Part shown: piece after piece, positions 36,842-45,674 of the stretch
Position numbering within the stretch: position 1 is the first letter of the stretch
Layout: every line of letters starts with the position of its first letter
Assembly (NCBI GenBank): GCA_963792445.1
Contig: CAWBWO010000008.1
Location: 1-64,000, forward strand
Origin: Rummeliibacillus sp963792445
GTDB taxonomy: Bacteria > Bacillota > Bacilli > Bacillales_A > Planococcaceae
DNA length: 64,000 nt
Direction: 5' to 3'
The notes under the pieces: generated by a model
Told to the model about the DNA's origin: nothing
Seen by the model: only the letters and a program-made list of their open reading frames with translations
Database searches by the model: none
Program-made: the position numbers and the translations under genes

Positions 36842-38233
36842 TTATCGCAAAATTGTTTTTACCAATTTCGCCTTTTGCTTATATGGTGGAAATAACAGGT
36901 TATTTGCTAACTTCGTTGACTTTTTCAAAATAGACTTCGGATGTGTGAAGCATTCAAAGCTCGCCTTACCATGATAATTATGAACGCCAGATGTTCCAAC
37001 TCCGCCAAAAGGTAAGTGAACATTTCCTACATGTGTAATGGTGTCATTAATACAACCGCCACCAAATGGTAATTCATCTAAGAAAAATTGAATTGCCTTA
37101 TCTGCTTCTGAAAAGAAATAAGCAGCAAGAGGTTTAGGTTTTTGTCGAATTTGATGAATGACTTGGCGTAAATCATCATAAACTAGAATTGGCATTATTG
37201 GACCGAAAATTTCATCTTCCATAATTGGACTACTCCATGTTATGTCCTGTAACACGGTAGGTTCTATATAAAGGTCATCACGATCTGTTTGACCTCCAAA
37301 TAATATATTGTCATTTTCTTGATCCAATAAATCTGATAAGCGATCAAAATGTTTCGTATTAATAATACGACCAAAATCCGGACTTTCTTGCGCATTTTTC
37401 CCATAAAATTTTTGTAACGTTTTTTTCAAATGGCGGATAAATGGCACTTTCACAGACTCATGGACAAGTACATAATCAGGTGCCACACAAGTTTGACCAG
37501 CATTTGTAAATTTCCCCCATACAATCCGCTTGACCGCCACATCAATATTGGCCGTTTGATCAACAATTACAGGACTTTTACCGCCCAATTCTAATGTGTA
37601 AGGGATTAACCGTTCAGCACATGCCTTTGCAATAATTTTACCGACGGCAACACTTCCCGTGAAGAAAATATAGTCAAAAGATGCATGAATCAGAGCATTT
37701 GTTTCTTCTACTTCTCCTTCTACAATGCAGACATATTGATTTTCAAATATCTCTTGAATTATTTTCTTTACAATAGCAGCTGTATGTGGTGCGGATTCAG
37801 AAGGTTTTACAATAGCCGTATTGCCACCAATGATTGCACCTATTAATGGTTCCATAACTAACTGAAACGGATAATTATATGGTCCGATAATTAAGGTTAC
37901 TCCATATGGTTCTCTCACGATAAAGCTTTTTGCAGGTTGAAAATGAAGAGGCGTAGGAACAGTAACTGGATGCATCCATTCCTCTAAGTATTTTTGCATA
38001 TAACTAATACTTTCTAATACCAACCCAATTTCTGTAGAGTAAGCTTCAAACTCACTTTTATGTAAATCGTCATATAAGGCTTGAAGAATTTCTTTTTCGT
38101 ATTTATTAATGGTGCTTTTAAGTTTTTTTAATTGTTCTTTACGAAAATCAATCTTTTTTGTAGCGCTTGAAAAAAAATAATTTCGTTGTTCATTAATCAT
38201 CAGTTCTACATCTTGTACAGTAAAATTCGCCAT
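36842..38233 (-). CDS. Aldehyde dehydrogenase (YwdH-like)
   Basis: A 463-residue NAD(P)-dependent aldehyde dehydrogenase of the short, class-3-like group. It shows GPYNYPFQLVMEPLIGAI, the catalytic glutamate in TLELGGKSPVIVD, the catalytic cysteine in NAGQTCVAPDYVL, EDEIFGPIMP and PFGGVGTSG. The C-terminus ends with a basic, weakly hydrophobic stretch, as in fatty-aldehyde enzymes that bind membranes. AAAGGAG precedes the start. Confidence 0.92.
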   Translation of the reverse strand: MANFTVQDVELMINEQRNYFFSSATKKIDFRKEQLKKLKSTINKYEKEILQALYDDLHKSEFEAYSTEIGLVLESISYMQKYLEEWMHPVTVPTPLHFQPAKSFIVREPYGVTLIIGPYNYPFQLVMEPLIGAIIGGNTAIVKPSESAPHTAAIVKKIIQEIFENQYVCIVEGEVEETNALIHASFDYIFFTGSVAVGKIIAKACAERLIPYTLELGGKSPVIVDQTANIDVAVKRIVWGKFTNAGQTCVAPDYVLVHESVKVPFIRHLKKTLQKFYGKNAQESPDFGRIINTKHFDRLSDLLDQENDNILFGGQTDRDDLYIEPTVLQDITWSSPIMEDEIFGPIMPILVYDDLRQVIHQIRQKPKPLAAYFFSEADKAIQFFLDELPFGGGCINDTITHVGNVHLPFGGVGTSGVHNYHGKASFECFTHPKSILKKSTKLANNLLFPPYKQKAKLVKTILR

Positions 38234-38379
38234 ATAGATCTCCTTTCAACGTATAAAAAAGGTGTAGTTATCCATACTATCTTCAGCTACATACCATGTT
38301 GATTTGCCAGCTCGTACTGTCTTTTTCAAATTGTACCACTTGTGAAATTTGAATTCTACTCGTGAAGGGAGAACAGACG

Positions 38380-38532
38380 ATGTTAAAAACAAAAACTTGG
38401 TGGGAATCATTATTTTCTGGAGATTTGTCAATTGGTATTTCGGTAGAACGTCATCAAGAGCTAGAAGATGAGGATTTCTTGTATTTACAAAATTTAGATG
38501 AATTAGATTCCAATGAAGAAGTTTCAACATAG
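38380..38532 (+). CDS. Small acidic protein, unknown
   Basis: A 50-codon frame (MLKTKTWWESLFSGDLSIGI...LDELDSNEEVST) with AAGGGAG 8 bases before its ATG and a strongly acidic C-terminal half. It competes with a minus-strand frame over the same bases that has no ribosome site. It lies about 100 bases upstream of yhgE on the same strand. No family is recognised. Confidence 0.4.
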   Translation: MLKTKTWWESLFSGDLSIGISVERHQELEDEDFLYLQNLDELDSNEEVST

Positions 38533-38634
38533 TATTTGTTTTCTTATCTTTATTTCTCCACTCCATCTCCTCTGTATGTATATGGTTCATAACCATATAC
38601 ATACTTTTTTCCTATTCTAAAAGGTGGGCCAACT

Positions 38635-40804
38635 ATGAAAAACAGCTTGAAAATATACTTACATGATATGAAAAGCATCGGTACTAATTGGGTATCAGCT
38701 ATTATCATATGTGCTCTTATTCTATTACCGTCCCTTTATGCATGGCTAAATATCTTTGCAACTTGGGATCCATATGGAAGGACAAACCAAATACCAGTAG
38801 GGATTGTCAATGAAGATATGGGAGCGACACTACAAAATCAAAAGTTTAACGCAGGAAATGAATTAATTAAAGAACTAAAAACGAATCATGATATGAATTG
38901 GCAATTTACCAATCGAAAACAAGCACTCGAACTCTTAAATCGTGGCGATTATTTTTCAGTTATTATTATTCCGAAAGACTTCTCTCATCATCTTGCTACT
39001 GTAGTAAATGAAACGCCTACGAAAGCGCAACTCGATTATTATGTAAATGAAAAAATCAATTCTATTACACCTAAAATCACAAGTAAAGGCGCTAGTGTTC
39101 TTGTTGATTCAATGAGCAGCAAATTCATAGGTACAGTCAATGGAAAAATTTTCGATATATTAAATCATCTTGGTATTGCTATGAAGCAAGATTTACCTGA
39201 TATCGAAAAATTCAAAGATTATATATTTACACTTGAAAGAGATTTACCAACCATTTATAAAAAACTACAATCTGCCAAACAAGATGCGAACAATGCTAGC
39301 CAAATAATCACTCATGCGAAAGAATCTATTCCCAAAACAAAAGAACTAACTTCACAGGGCCTTTCAACTGTCAATGAGACGATACGTTTTATAAATAGGC
39401 TTGAGTCTGATCTTAATACAATTGCCCCACAAGTAAAAAAAGACATGCAAAAAGTTCAACAAATCGCAAACGAAGCAGATCAGCTGCTACAACAATTAAA
39501 ACAATCGGGTATAAGTTTTACAGATATTAAAACGATTAAAACAGATTTAGATAGACGTGTTTTTGTCGCGAAAGACAATATTTCATCCATTAACCAACTA
39601 CTTCTTAATTTAAAACAATATAATGAAAAGAATATTAACACTGCAAATGAAGCCATGTTAAATCAAGCAATTACACAAACGGAAAATGCTCAAAATATAT
39701 TAAATGAAATACAAACAAATTCAAAGGTCATTGACAGTACCTTATCAAATAAAGAACAAGATATCACAAATTCTCTGAACCAGTTGCAAAAAACTGCTTC
39801 AAACACTTCTGCTGGATTAGATAATTTTATTAAAATATATTCAGAAACAATAGAACCTACAATTTATAAACAAGTCAATAACGCAAAACAAACATTAAAT
39901 GGAGCCAAGAACGTTTTAACCGATATTCAGGGGACGATTCCTAAAGTAGAATCGTTATTAAATAATACAGATCACTTTCTTGCAGATACTGAAAATAAGC
40001 ATCGATACCTTTATTGGTGAATACCCAATAGTAAATGAAAGAATTCACCGATTAGCTAATCAAATTCGTTCTTTCGAAAAAGAGACTGACTTAAACAGTT
40101 TAATCCAATTATTGATGAATAATCCGATTGCCGAAAAATCCTTCTTTGAGGAACCCATTAAAATGAACGAGCATCGCGTTTTTCCAATTGAAAATTACGG
40201 GACAGGCATGTCACCATTCTATTCTGTTTTAGCCATTTGGGTAGGCTGTTTATTATTGATTTCAATAGTAGCTTTCGATATAGAAAATGGAACCGAATAC
40301 AAAACGCGTGAAGTTTATTTTGGGAAATTACTCATCTTCTGGACAATTGGACTACTCCAAACTGCGATTATTGTAATAGGTGATCTCTTTATTTTAAAAA
40401 TATCCGTGCTTGAGCCTGTTTGGTTCTGCATATTTAGTTTATTTATAAGCCTTGTTTTTATGTCAATTGTTTATACATTTGTTTCTGTATTTGGAGACAT
40501 TGGAAAAGCAATATCTGTTATTTTGCTTGTTTTACAACTGGCAGGATCTGGTGGAACCTATCCCGTAGAATTATTGCCTAAGTTTTTTCAAATCATCCAT
40601 CCTTATCTGCCATTTACTTATGCAATTTCGATGACCCGAGAAGCAATCGGTGGAATTATTTGGTCAAAAGTAGCAACTGATTTTCTTTTCTTATTGATTG
40701 TATTCTTGCTTTTCATACTTTTTGGTACCATCTTCAAAAAGCGCCTAAGTACCTTAACTCAAAAAATGCTTCAAAAATCAAGAGAATCAGGGCTTTTCCA
40801 TTAG
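38635..40804 (+). CDS. yhgE: YhgE/Pip-type membrane protein, one frameshift near 39995
   Basis: This is a YhgE/Pip-family protein: an N-terminal membrane helix (WVSAIIICALILLPSLYAWLN), the conserved WDPYGRTNQIPVGIVNEDMG, a long coiled-coil periplasm-side region (residues about 190-460) and a C-terminal ABC-2-like block of five or six helices (LAIWVGCLLLISIVAFD to the end). The first 461 codons and the last 270 or so are in different frames. One extra A in GAAAATAAGC (39991-40000) would explain it, giving ADTE-ISIDTFIGEYPIVNE. Related proteins include phage-infection protein and EsaA; an export function is inferred. Confidence 0.85.
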
Positions 40805-40829
40805 ATTATTCATTACAATCCATGAAAAA

Positions 40830-40862
40830 AGCGGATACATCTATATACTTTGTATCCGCTTC
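40830..40862. terminator. Hairpin after yhgE
   Basis: GCGGATAC/GTATCCGC with a 13-base loop lies 26 bases past yhgE. The U-rich tail is better on the minus strand (U6) than on the plus strand. Confidence 0.55.
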
Positions 40863-40945
40863 TATATTGTCTCTTATTGACTTTTCCACTTTAGAAAACT
40901 ATCATGAACTAAGGTTCTTACATATCTAAGACTCAATAATCTCAA

Positions 40946-40991
40946 ATAAAAGCCTTACATCATTGCAAAAAATGCATGTGTAAGGCTTTTA
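40946..40991 (-). terminator. Terminator after the 26-residue membrane peptide gene
   Basis: A perfect 12-bp stem AAAAGCCTTACA/TGTAAGGCTTTT (40948-40959 with 40979-40990) begins 3 bases beyond the small gene's stop codon on the minus strand. Confidence 0.7.
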
Positions 40992-40993
40992 GC

Positions 40994-41074
40994 TTAGTAT
41001 TCAGTATCTCCCCAAACACTAAAACAAGTTATGTTAATAATGATTAGAACTATAAATCCAACAATTGTCGCCAA
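40994..41074 (-). CDS. 26-residue single-helix membrane peptide
   Basis: TTG 41074 to TAA 40994 encodes LATIVGFIVLIIINITCFSV followed by WGDTEY: a short N-terminus, one 18-residue membrane helix and an acidic tail. AAGGTG lies 9 bases before the TTG and a strong terminator follows at once. It is too short for routine gene callers. Size and layout resemble small membrane subunits such as CydX/KdpF-type peptides, but I recognise no family. Confidence 0.5.
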   Translation of the reverse strand: MATIVGFIVLIIINITCFSVWGDTEY

Positions 41075-41090
41075 CACTTAAAACACCTTC

Positions 41091-41300
41091 CATCTTCAAA
41101 GCAAAAAAATTAAAATATGATTTCACAAAATGATCTATGATTTTTATTTAATTTTTCCTAAAAAAAAATCTTATATTTTTATAGGAAAATAAAAACCTAT
41201 TTCGTTATTATAGTAAAAAACTGCTTTTTCTCGCAAATTTTCTTTATTTCGCATTTTCACTATTTTTCAAAAATGATCTTTCTTTAGGTTATTTCCAAAT
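41091..41300. other. A/T-rich stretch without gene
   Basis: Between the small peptide gene and the RNA candidate the sequence is very A/T-rich and shows no frame or helix I can support. Confidence 0.5.
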
Positions 41301-41307
41301 ATTTCAC

Positions 41308-41335
41308 TTGTTTTTTTCGCGAATTCTTGTATAAT
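41308..41335 (+). promoter_or_regulatory. Promoter of the 41.3 kb RNA candidate
   Basis: TTGTTT (41308-41313) and a perfect TATAAT (41330-41335) are 16 bases apart, predicting a start at about 41342, exactly where the first hairpin begins. Confidence 0.6.
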
Positions 41336-41342
41336 TTTATAT

Positions 41343-41462
41343 TAGGTGCCAAACCTATGTGAGATTTACTTGTAAATCATCACAAAAAAGAACTCCGTAA
41401 CGGCACGGATTGCCGGGAGTTCTTTTCTTATGAGCAGGCAGATGAGCGCCTGCTTTTTTTAT
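41343..41462 (+). ncRNA. Candidate small RNA of four consecutive hairpins
   Basis: Immediately after a good promoter come four helices: TAGGT/ACCTA (41343-41357); GTGA-GATTTA/TAAATC-TCAC with one bulge (41359-41383); AAGAACTCC/GGAGTTCTT enclosing CGGCA/TGCCG (about 41388-41423); and GCAGGC/GCCTGC followed by seven T (41434-41460). The third and fourth both look like terminators. No convincing open frame is present. It matches no RNA family I can name; the nearest gene downstream is on the opposite strand. Confidence 0.6.
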
Positions 41463-41495
41463 GTCTAGAAATTAGAATATATTATATAAATCAGT

Positions 41496-41560
41496 TGAGG
41501 TGGAGTTAAATCAGCAATAGCCAGCACATGGCTTTTGCTAGTGATCTCCGCTTTTTTCTT
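41496..41560 (+). terminator. Additional structured terminator
   Basis: GGTGGAG/CTCCGCT (41499-41505 with 41546-41552, two G-U pairs) encloses a long hairpin AGCAATAGCCA/TGGCTTTTGCT and is followed by T6. It lies 35 bases after the RNA candidate's terminator and may end a longer form or a second RNA. Confidence 0.5.
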
Positions 41561-41659
41561 TATAACATAGATATTGTTGGTATTTCGTAAATGTAGTACC
41601 CCCTAAAAGGCAACAACTCGATTCGATTTGGCAACAACCTTAATCTATCTAAATACTAC

Positions 41660-41700
41660 ATAAAAAAACTGCCTACAGCTAAGCTGCTAGACAGTTTTTA
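41660..41700 (-). terminator. Intrinsic terminator after pit
   Basis: AAAAACTG/CAGTTTTT with inner CTA/TAG and AGCT pairing lies directly past the pit stop codon, with U7 on the minus strand. Confidence 0.82.
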
Positions 41701-41704
41701 TCAA

Positions 41705-42703
41705 TTAGAAAAACATATTTAAAATAAAGTAGCAAAGTGCTGCAAGCGTTGCTGCGATTGGCATTGTAATAATCCATGTAAGTACAATCTTACGTGCCAC
41801 TCCCCACTTAACACCTTTAACTCGTTGTGCAGAGCCCACACCCATAATAGCTGAAGAAATTACATGAGTCGTACTTACAGGTAAATGGATTAATGTTGCT
41901 CCGAAGATTACAGAAGCTGATGCTAAGTCCGCTGCTGCACCATTGATTGGTCGAAGCTTCATAATTTTACCACCTACTGTTTTGATGATTTTATAACCAC
42001 CAATTGAAGTTCCTAACCCCATTGCAGTAGCTGCTGCAACACGTACCCAAAATTGAATATCATCACCAGACTGCCAACCAACTGCGATTAACGCCATTGT
42101 GATAATCCCCATAGCTTTTTGGGCATCATTCGTACCATGTGTAAATGATTGAAGTGCTGCTGTGCAAATTTGTAATAAGCGAATTCCCTTATTAGTTTTA
42201 TAAAGATGTGCTTTTCTGAAGATCAATTTGAATATGGTCATCATTAAGAAACCCGCTACAATTGCAATGATCGGTGAAATCAATAGACCTTCAAGGATTT
42301 TAATAAAGCCACTATAGTTTAGAATACCAAATCCTGCTGCTGCAATGGCTGATCCAGCAATGGAACCAATGATTGCATGAGAAGAACTGGATGGAATCCC
42401 AAAGTACCAAGTGACTAGATTCCATATGATTGCTGAAATTAACGCGGCCAGAATAACAAGAGAACCGTTTGATAAAGCAAAAGGATCTACGATATCCTTT
42501 GTTATCGCTTTTGCTACCCCTGTAAAAGTAATAGCACCAATGAAATTCATAATTGCTGCTAACAGTACAGCAACTTTAGGTGGTAGAGCTCTTGTTGAAA
42601 CGGATGTTGCAATAGCATTGGCTGTGTCGTGAAATCCGTTGATAAAATCAAAAGCTAATGCGAAAATTACGACTAAAACGGTCAGTACAAATATTGAATC
42701 CAT
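41705..42703 (-). CDS. pit: PiT-family inorganic phosphate transporter
   Basis: A 332-residue polytopic protein of the inorganic phosphate transporter family. The duplicated signature is visible as FDFINGFHDTANAIATSVSTRAL near the N-terminus and QSFTHGTNDAQKAMGII in the second half; STTHVISSAIMGVG is also typical. It imports metal-phosphate with protons. The DUF47 partner gene lies 17 bases upstream in the same operon, as in B. subtilis ykaA-pit. Confidence 0.93.
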   Translation of the reverse strand: MDSIFVLTVLVVIFALAFDFINGFHDTANAIATSVSTRALPPKVAVLLAAIMNFIGAITFTGVAKAITKDIVDPFALSNGSLVILAALISAIIWNLVTWYFGIPSSSSHAIIGSIAGSAIAAAGFGILNYSGFIKILEGLLISPIIAIVAGFLMMTIFKLIFRKAHLYKTNKGIRLLQICTAALQSFTHGTNDAQKAMGIITMALIAVGWQSGDDIQFWVRVAAATAMGLGTSIGGYKIIKTVGGKIMKLRPINGAAADLASASVIFGATLIHLPVSTTHVISSAIMGVGSAQRVKGVKWGVARKIVLTWIITMPIAATLAALCYFILNMFF

Positions 42704-42720
42704 TCGTTTACATTCGCTCC

Positions 42721-43341
42721 TTAGGCATTACGCATAATAATTGTTTCCATCGTGTTTGCAACGTTTTGACAATCATCTGCTATATCTTCTAGTTGTTCAT
42801 AAATATCTTTAAATTTGATAATTCGGATTGGATCTTTTTCATATAAAAATAGTTGTTTAATAGAAGTACGCAATACTTCATCACATTTACTTTCATAATC
42901 TTTTATTAAAATAGCATGTTCTCGCATACTAGTTAATTCTTTATTTTGTAATTTTTCCATAGCCTTTACGATTTCATCAGTACTTTTTACGATATAGCTG
43001 ATGAAAGTATTCATGGATTCATCAATTTCTGTTAATGCAAACATATCGAAATGTGCAATACATTCTTCCATACCATCAAGAACATCATCCATACTATTTG
43101 CTAAAGCGAGGATATCTTCTCTTTCAATTGGAGTCATAAATGATTTGTTTAGCATTACAATCAATTCATGAATTAGAGAATCTCCATCTGTTTCATATAT
43201 TTTCATTCTTTTGCTGATTTCTGATAAATCCTCTAAATTGTGAATACGAAAATCATTCGCATAGTGTAATGCTTCTTGAACGTTGCCTGAAATTTTTGCT
43301 AATACCTCAAAGAATGGATCTGCTTTTTTTCGACTAAACAT
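42721..43341 (-). CDS. ykaA: DUF47/PhoU-like protein, Pit accessory
   Basis: A 206-residue all-helical protein related to PhoU and to B. subtilis YkaA (FRIHNLEDLSEISKRMKIYETDGDSLIHELI, PIEREDILALANSMDDVLDGMEE). DUF47 proteins accompany and probably regulate Pit transporters. AGGAGG precedes the start; pit follows after 17 bases. Confidence 0.9.
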   Translation of the reverse strand: MFSRKKADPFFEVLAKISGNVQEALHYANDFRIHNLEDLSEISKRMKIYETDGDSLIHELIVMLNKSFMTPIEREDILALANSMDDVLDGMEECIAHFDMFALTEIDESMNTFISYIVKSTDEIVKAMEKLQNKELTSMREHAILIKDYESKCDEVLRTSIKQLFLYEKDPIRIIKFKDIYEQLEDIADDCQNVANTMETIIMRNA

Positions 43342-43690
43342 AAATTCCTCCTGAAAAGTTAGTGCTAAAACTTGTTTCTTAACGAAAAATATCTTAACAA
43401 TAAATTAAAAAAATATCGCTTAAATTTACACAAATTAACGTAACGTTTACAATTCTGTAATATTGGCGTTCACAATTTTTCAAATATAATACAATCACTA
43501 AGCAGAATTTTTTTATATCTTAACGAATTATTGATATCAAAAGGAGTTTTAATCGGTATAAAGTATTGATATAAGTGTTTTTTCACTTCAACACTCTTTA
43601 AAATCTATGTCAATATATCATTTTGCTTTGTAAATTTTTTTATTTGTGAAAAAACACTTTTTGTTGTCATAAAATTTACAAAACATCCCT
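43342..43690. other. A/T-rich leader region with paired palindromes
   Basis: This 350-base interval upstream of ykaA-pit has no gene. It contains AAGTGTTTTTTCACTT (from 43573) and, 59 bases away, the inverted form GTGAAAAAACACTT (43646-43659). These could be two binding sites of the form GTG-N6-CAC or the arms of a long hairpin. Confidence 0.5.
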
Positions 43691-43695
43691 TCTAA

Positions 43696-43730
43696 AGAAA
43701 AAAGATACGTCATTATGCGTATCTTTTTTA
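43696..43730 (-). terminator. Terminator overlapping the end of the histidine phosphatase gene
   Basis: AAAAGATACG/CGTATCTTTT (43700-43709 with 43718-43727) touches the stop codon and has U-rich sequence on the minus strand. Confidence 0.75.
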
Positions 43731-44303
43731 TAAATCCAATAAATGTTGAATTTCATTATATTTATCTAATTGCCACTTATTATTTTGATCATGAATGGTG
43801 CTCACACCACCATTTGATAGTCTGGCACTTTGAGGAAATATTTCTGGATTTTCTACCATTGTAAATAGAGTATGGATGACAGCACCATGAGTTACTAATA
43901 TGACATTGCCATTAGGGTACTCGGTTTTAATTTTTTCTAACCCCTTTGCAATTCGATCATGCAATTGTTCAATGGATTCTTGATTTGGATATTCTTTGTG
44001 TGGGTATGCTTTAGTCCGCTCTTCATAAGTCATCCCCTCGGCCACGCCAAAAGTGCGCTCAGCAAATTCTTTTATTGGTATGAATGGTAATTGCAAATCT
44101 TCGTTCATAATCGTTGCAGTAAGCATCGCTCTTTGAAGAGTACTTGAAAATAGTGCATCACATTTTATATTCTTAAAATAGCCTCTGCATGCGATTGCTT
44201 GACGTTCTCCCCTATTATTTAGCGTCGTATTTGTTCCGCCTTGAAGTCTGCCTTCACAATTCCAGTCTGTTTCACCATGCCGTACAATAAATATTTTTGT
44301 CAT
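43728..44303 (-). CDS. Histidine phosphatase family protein
   Basis: A 191-residue phosphoglycerate-mutase-like phosphatase with the RHG catalytic motif FIVRHGETDWN at the N-terminus, SSTLQRAMLTA, and the second histidine in VTHGAVIHTL. Substrates vary (sugar phosphates, alpha-ribazole phosphate, nucleotides) and cannot be fixed. ATG 44303 follows GGGGTG. It is monocistronic. Confidence 0.88.
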   Translation of the reverse strand: MTKIFIVRHGETDWNCEGRLQGGTNTTLNNRGERQAIACRGYFKNIKCDALFSSTLQRAMLTATIMNEDLQLPFIPIKEFAERTFGVAEGMTYEERTKAYPHKEYPNQESIEQLHDRIAKGLEKIKTEYPNGNVILVTHGAVIHTLFTMVENPEIFPQSARLSNGGVSTIHDQNNKWQLDKYNEIQHLLDL

Positions 44304-44377
44304 ACACACACCCCATTATTTACTATGTGAACATAGTACCATAAAAATTGGAAAAAGCACCACCACTACATTCAATT

Positions 44378-44636
44378 AAAGTGAAACTTCAATCAGTGGG
44401 GTTCTATTCCCCACTGATTGTTAGTCCCGTTCAACTGTCGCTAAGATCGCAAGTGTACACTTGCGATCAATCGACAGTACGAACCCGATTGGTTCAACTA
44501 AACCACTGCTAACGCAGCGGTAAGTTTCACTGTATCTCACCAATCGGGCGTTTACGGGCAGTTATCTCCCACTATGCTTCTTCGAATTTTCTAAAGCCTT
44601 GCAGTTGAGTCAAAAGCCAGTTAATGCGGGATAAAT
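44378..44636 (+). repeat. Dispersed structured repeat B, copy 2 (full length)
   Basis: Nearly identical to the 36.5 kb copy over its whole length. Differences respect the helices: the first stem is GGGG/CCCC with a longer loop instead of GGGGG/CCCCC, and GATCGCAAG/CTTGCGATC is fully paired where copy 1 has a G-U. AGTGAAACTT at the 5' end is the inverse of AAGTTTCACT inside the element. One helix near the 3' part (GCAGTT...) is weakened in this copy. Confidence 0.85.
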
Positions 44637-44640
44637 AAAC

Positions 44641-44686
44641 AAAAAGAAAAGCAAAGACGATTCGTATCCGCCTTTGCTACTTTTTC
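44641..44686 (-). terminator. Intrinsic terminator after the thermonuclease gene
   Basis: AGCAAAG/CTTTGCT with a 15-base loop, followed on the minus strand by a long U-rich run, lies just past the gene. Confidence 0.65.
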
Positions 44687-44704
44687 AAATGATTTAATTT
44701 ATTT

Positions 44705-45500
44705 TTAGGAAGCTTTTGTGAACCCGGCTTTTTGTGCTTCTTCTTCTGAACAGAACATTTTCTCTGCTTTTACGGCTTCATAGTTATTCATTCCCGGTAA
44801 ATGATAAAGTTTTTTCCCTTTACTATTGATATTTCCTTTGATTTTACATGCTGCCCCTGTATTTACATTATTACCTTCATATTGAGATTGGTTAGATGTA
44901 AAGGTAGATTTATTAGATAAATCCTTTGTTGGAACTTCACCTGGTTTCCAGTTTTTCACAACACTCTTTATTGAAACCACGATCTGTTACATATCCATCA
45001 TATTGCCAAATACCTTTTTTCTCTTTTTTTGCTTCTTCTTGAATTGCTTTATACTTGTCCACGTATTTTGTGTTTGGTTCGTATATGTAACCAACTCGCA
45101 CAAGACCTTCTCGAATTAATTGTTCTTGTACACTTTTCCCATCTGCATAGACATAGGCTAATAAGCGGCCATACTTGTCTTCTTTTCCACCAACATCAAA
45201 TTCCAAAGTGACTTCTTTAGCATGATTTAAAATTTCTCTATTTCTTGTTTGCGCTTCGCGGCCAAATGGTTGTTCACCTAATTTTTTGTGATACATTTCA
45301 GGAGCATCTACTAATAAATAGCGAACTTTTTTAATTTCGCCTTTATATTTTACTTTCATTGTATCGCCATCCATGACACTGACGACTTCCACTTGCTCTT
45401 GATTTTGGTTTTTTGTAGATTTGAGAGATTGTCCCATTGTACATCCAGCTAATACAAGAAGTACAAAACTACATAAAACAATCATCCATAATTTCATCAT
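44705..45500 (-). CDS. Thermonuclease family lipoprotein, one frameshift near 44968
   Basis: The N-terminus carries a lipoprotein signal (FVLLVLAGC). The Staphylococcus-nuclease fold follows: VVSVMDGDTMKVKYKG, RYLLVDAPEM, the catalytic segment DKYGRLLAYVYADG and LIREGLVRVGYIY. After GYVTDRGFN the frame breaks; deleting one A of the three-A run (TTT at 44967-44969) joins KSVVKNWKPGEVP and the C-terminal module CKIKGNINSKGKKLYHLPG...FCSEEEAQKAGF, which commonly follows such nucleases in Bacillales. It degrades extracellular nucleic acid, anchored at the membrane. Confidence 0.85.
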
Positions 45501-45546
45501 TTCATTTCACTCTCATTCTTATTATTACTTTGTATTTTGCTATTGT

Positions 45547-45619
45547 TTGAAGTGGAATTGGCTTCATGGTATGCGAGCCTCTCCGCTTTTTTAAACAGGA
45601 GTCTTTGCCAATTCCACAA
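45547..45619. repeat. Dispersed repeat family A, copy 3
   Basis: TTTGAAGTGGAATTGGC pairs through GTGGAATTGGC/GCCAATTCCAC (45552-45562 with 45607-45617), enclosing a short GC-richer loop. This is the shortest copy, upstream of the nuclease gene. Confidence 0.65.
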
Positions 45620-45674
45620 TTATAAAGTTTAGAATGCTTAATTCATTGAAGTAATTTAGTAGCACATTTAGTTA

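Noticed and set aside
38246..38602. 118-codon minus-strand frame
   Set aside because: No ribosome site at the start and opposite to a smaller frame with one; kept only as a finding.
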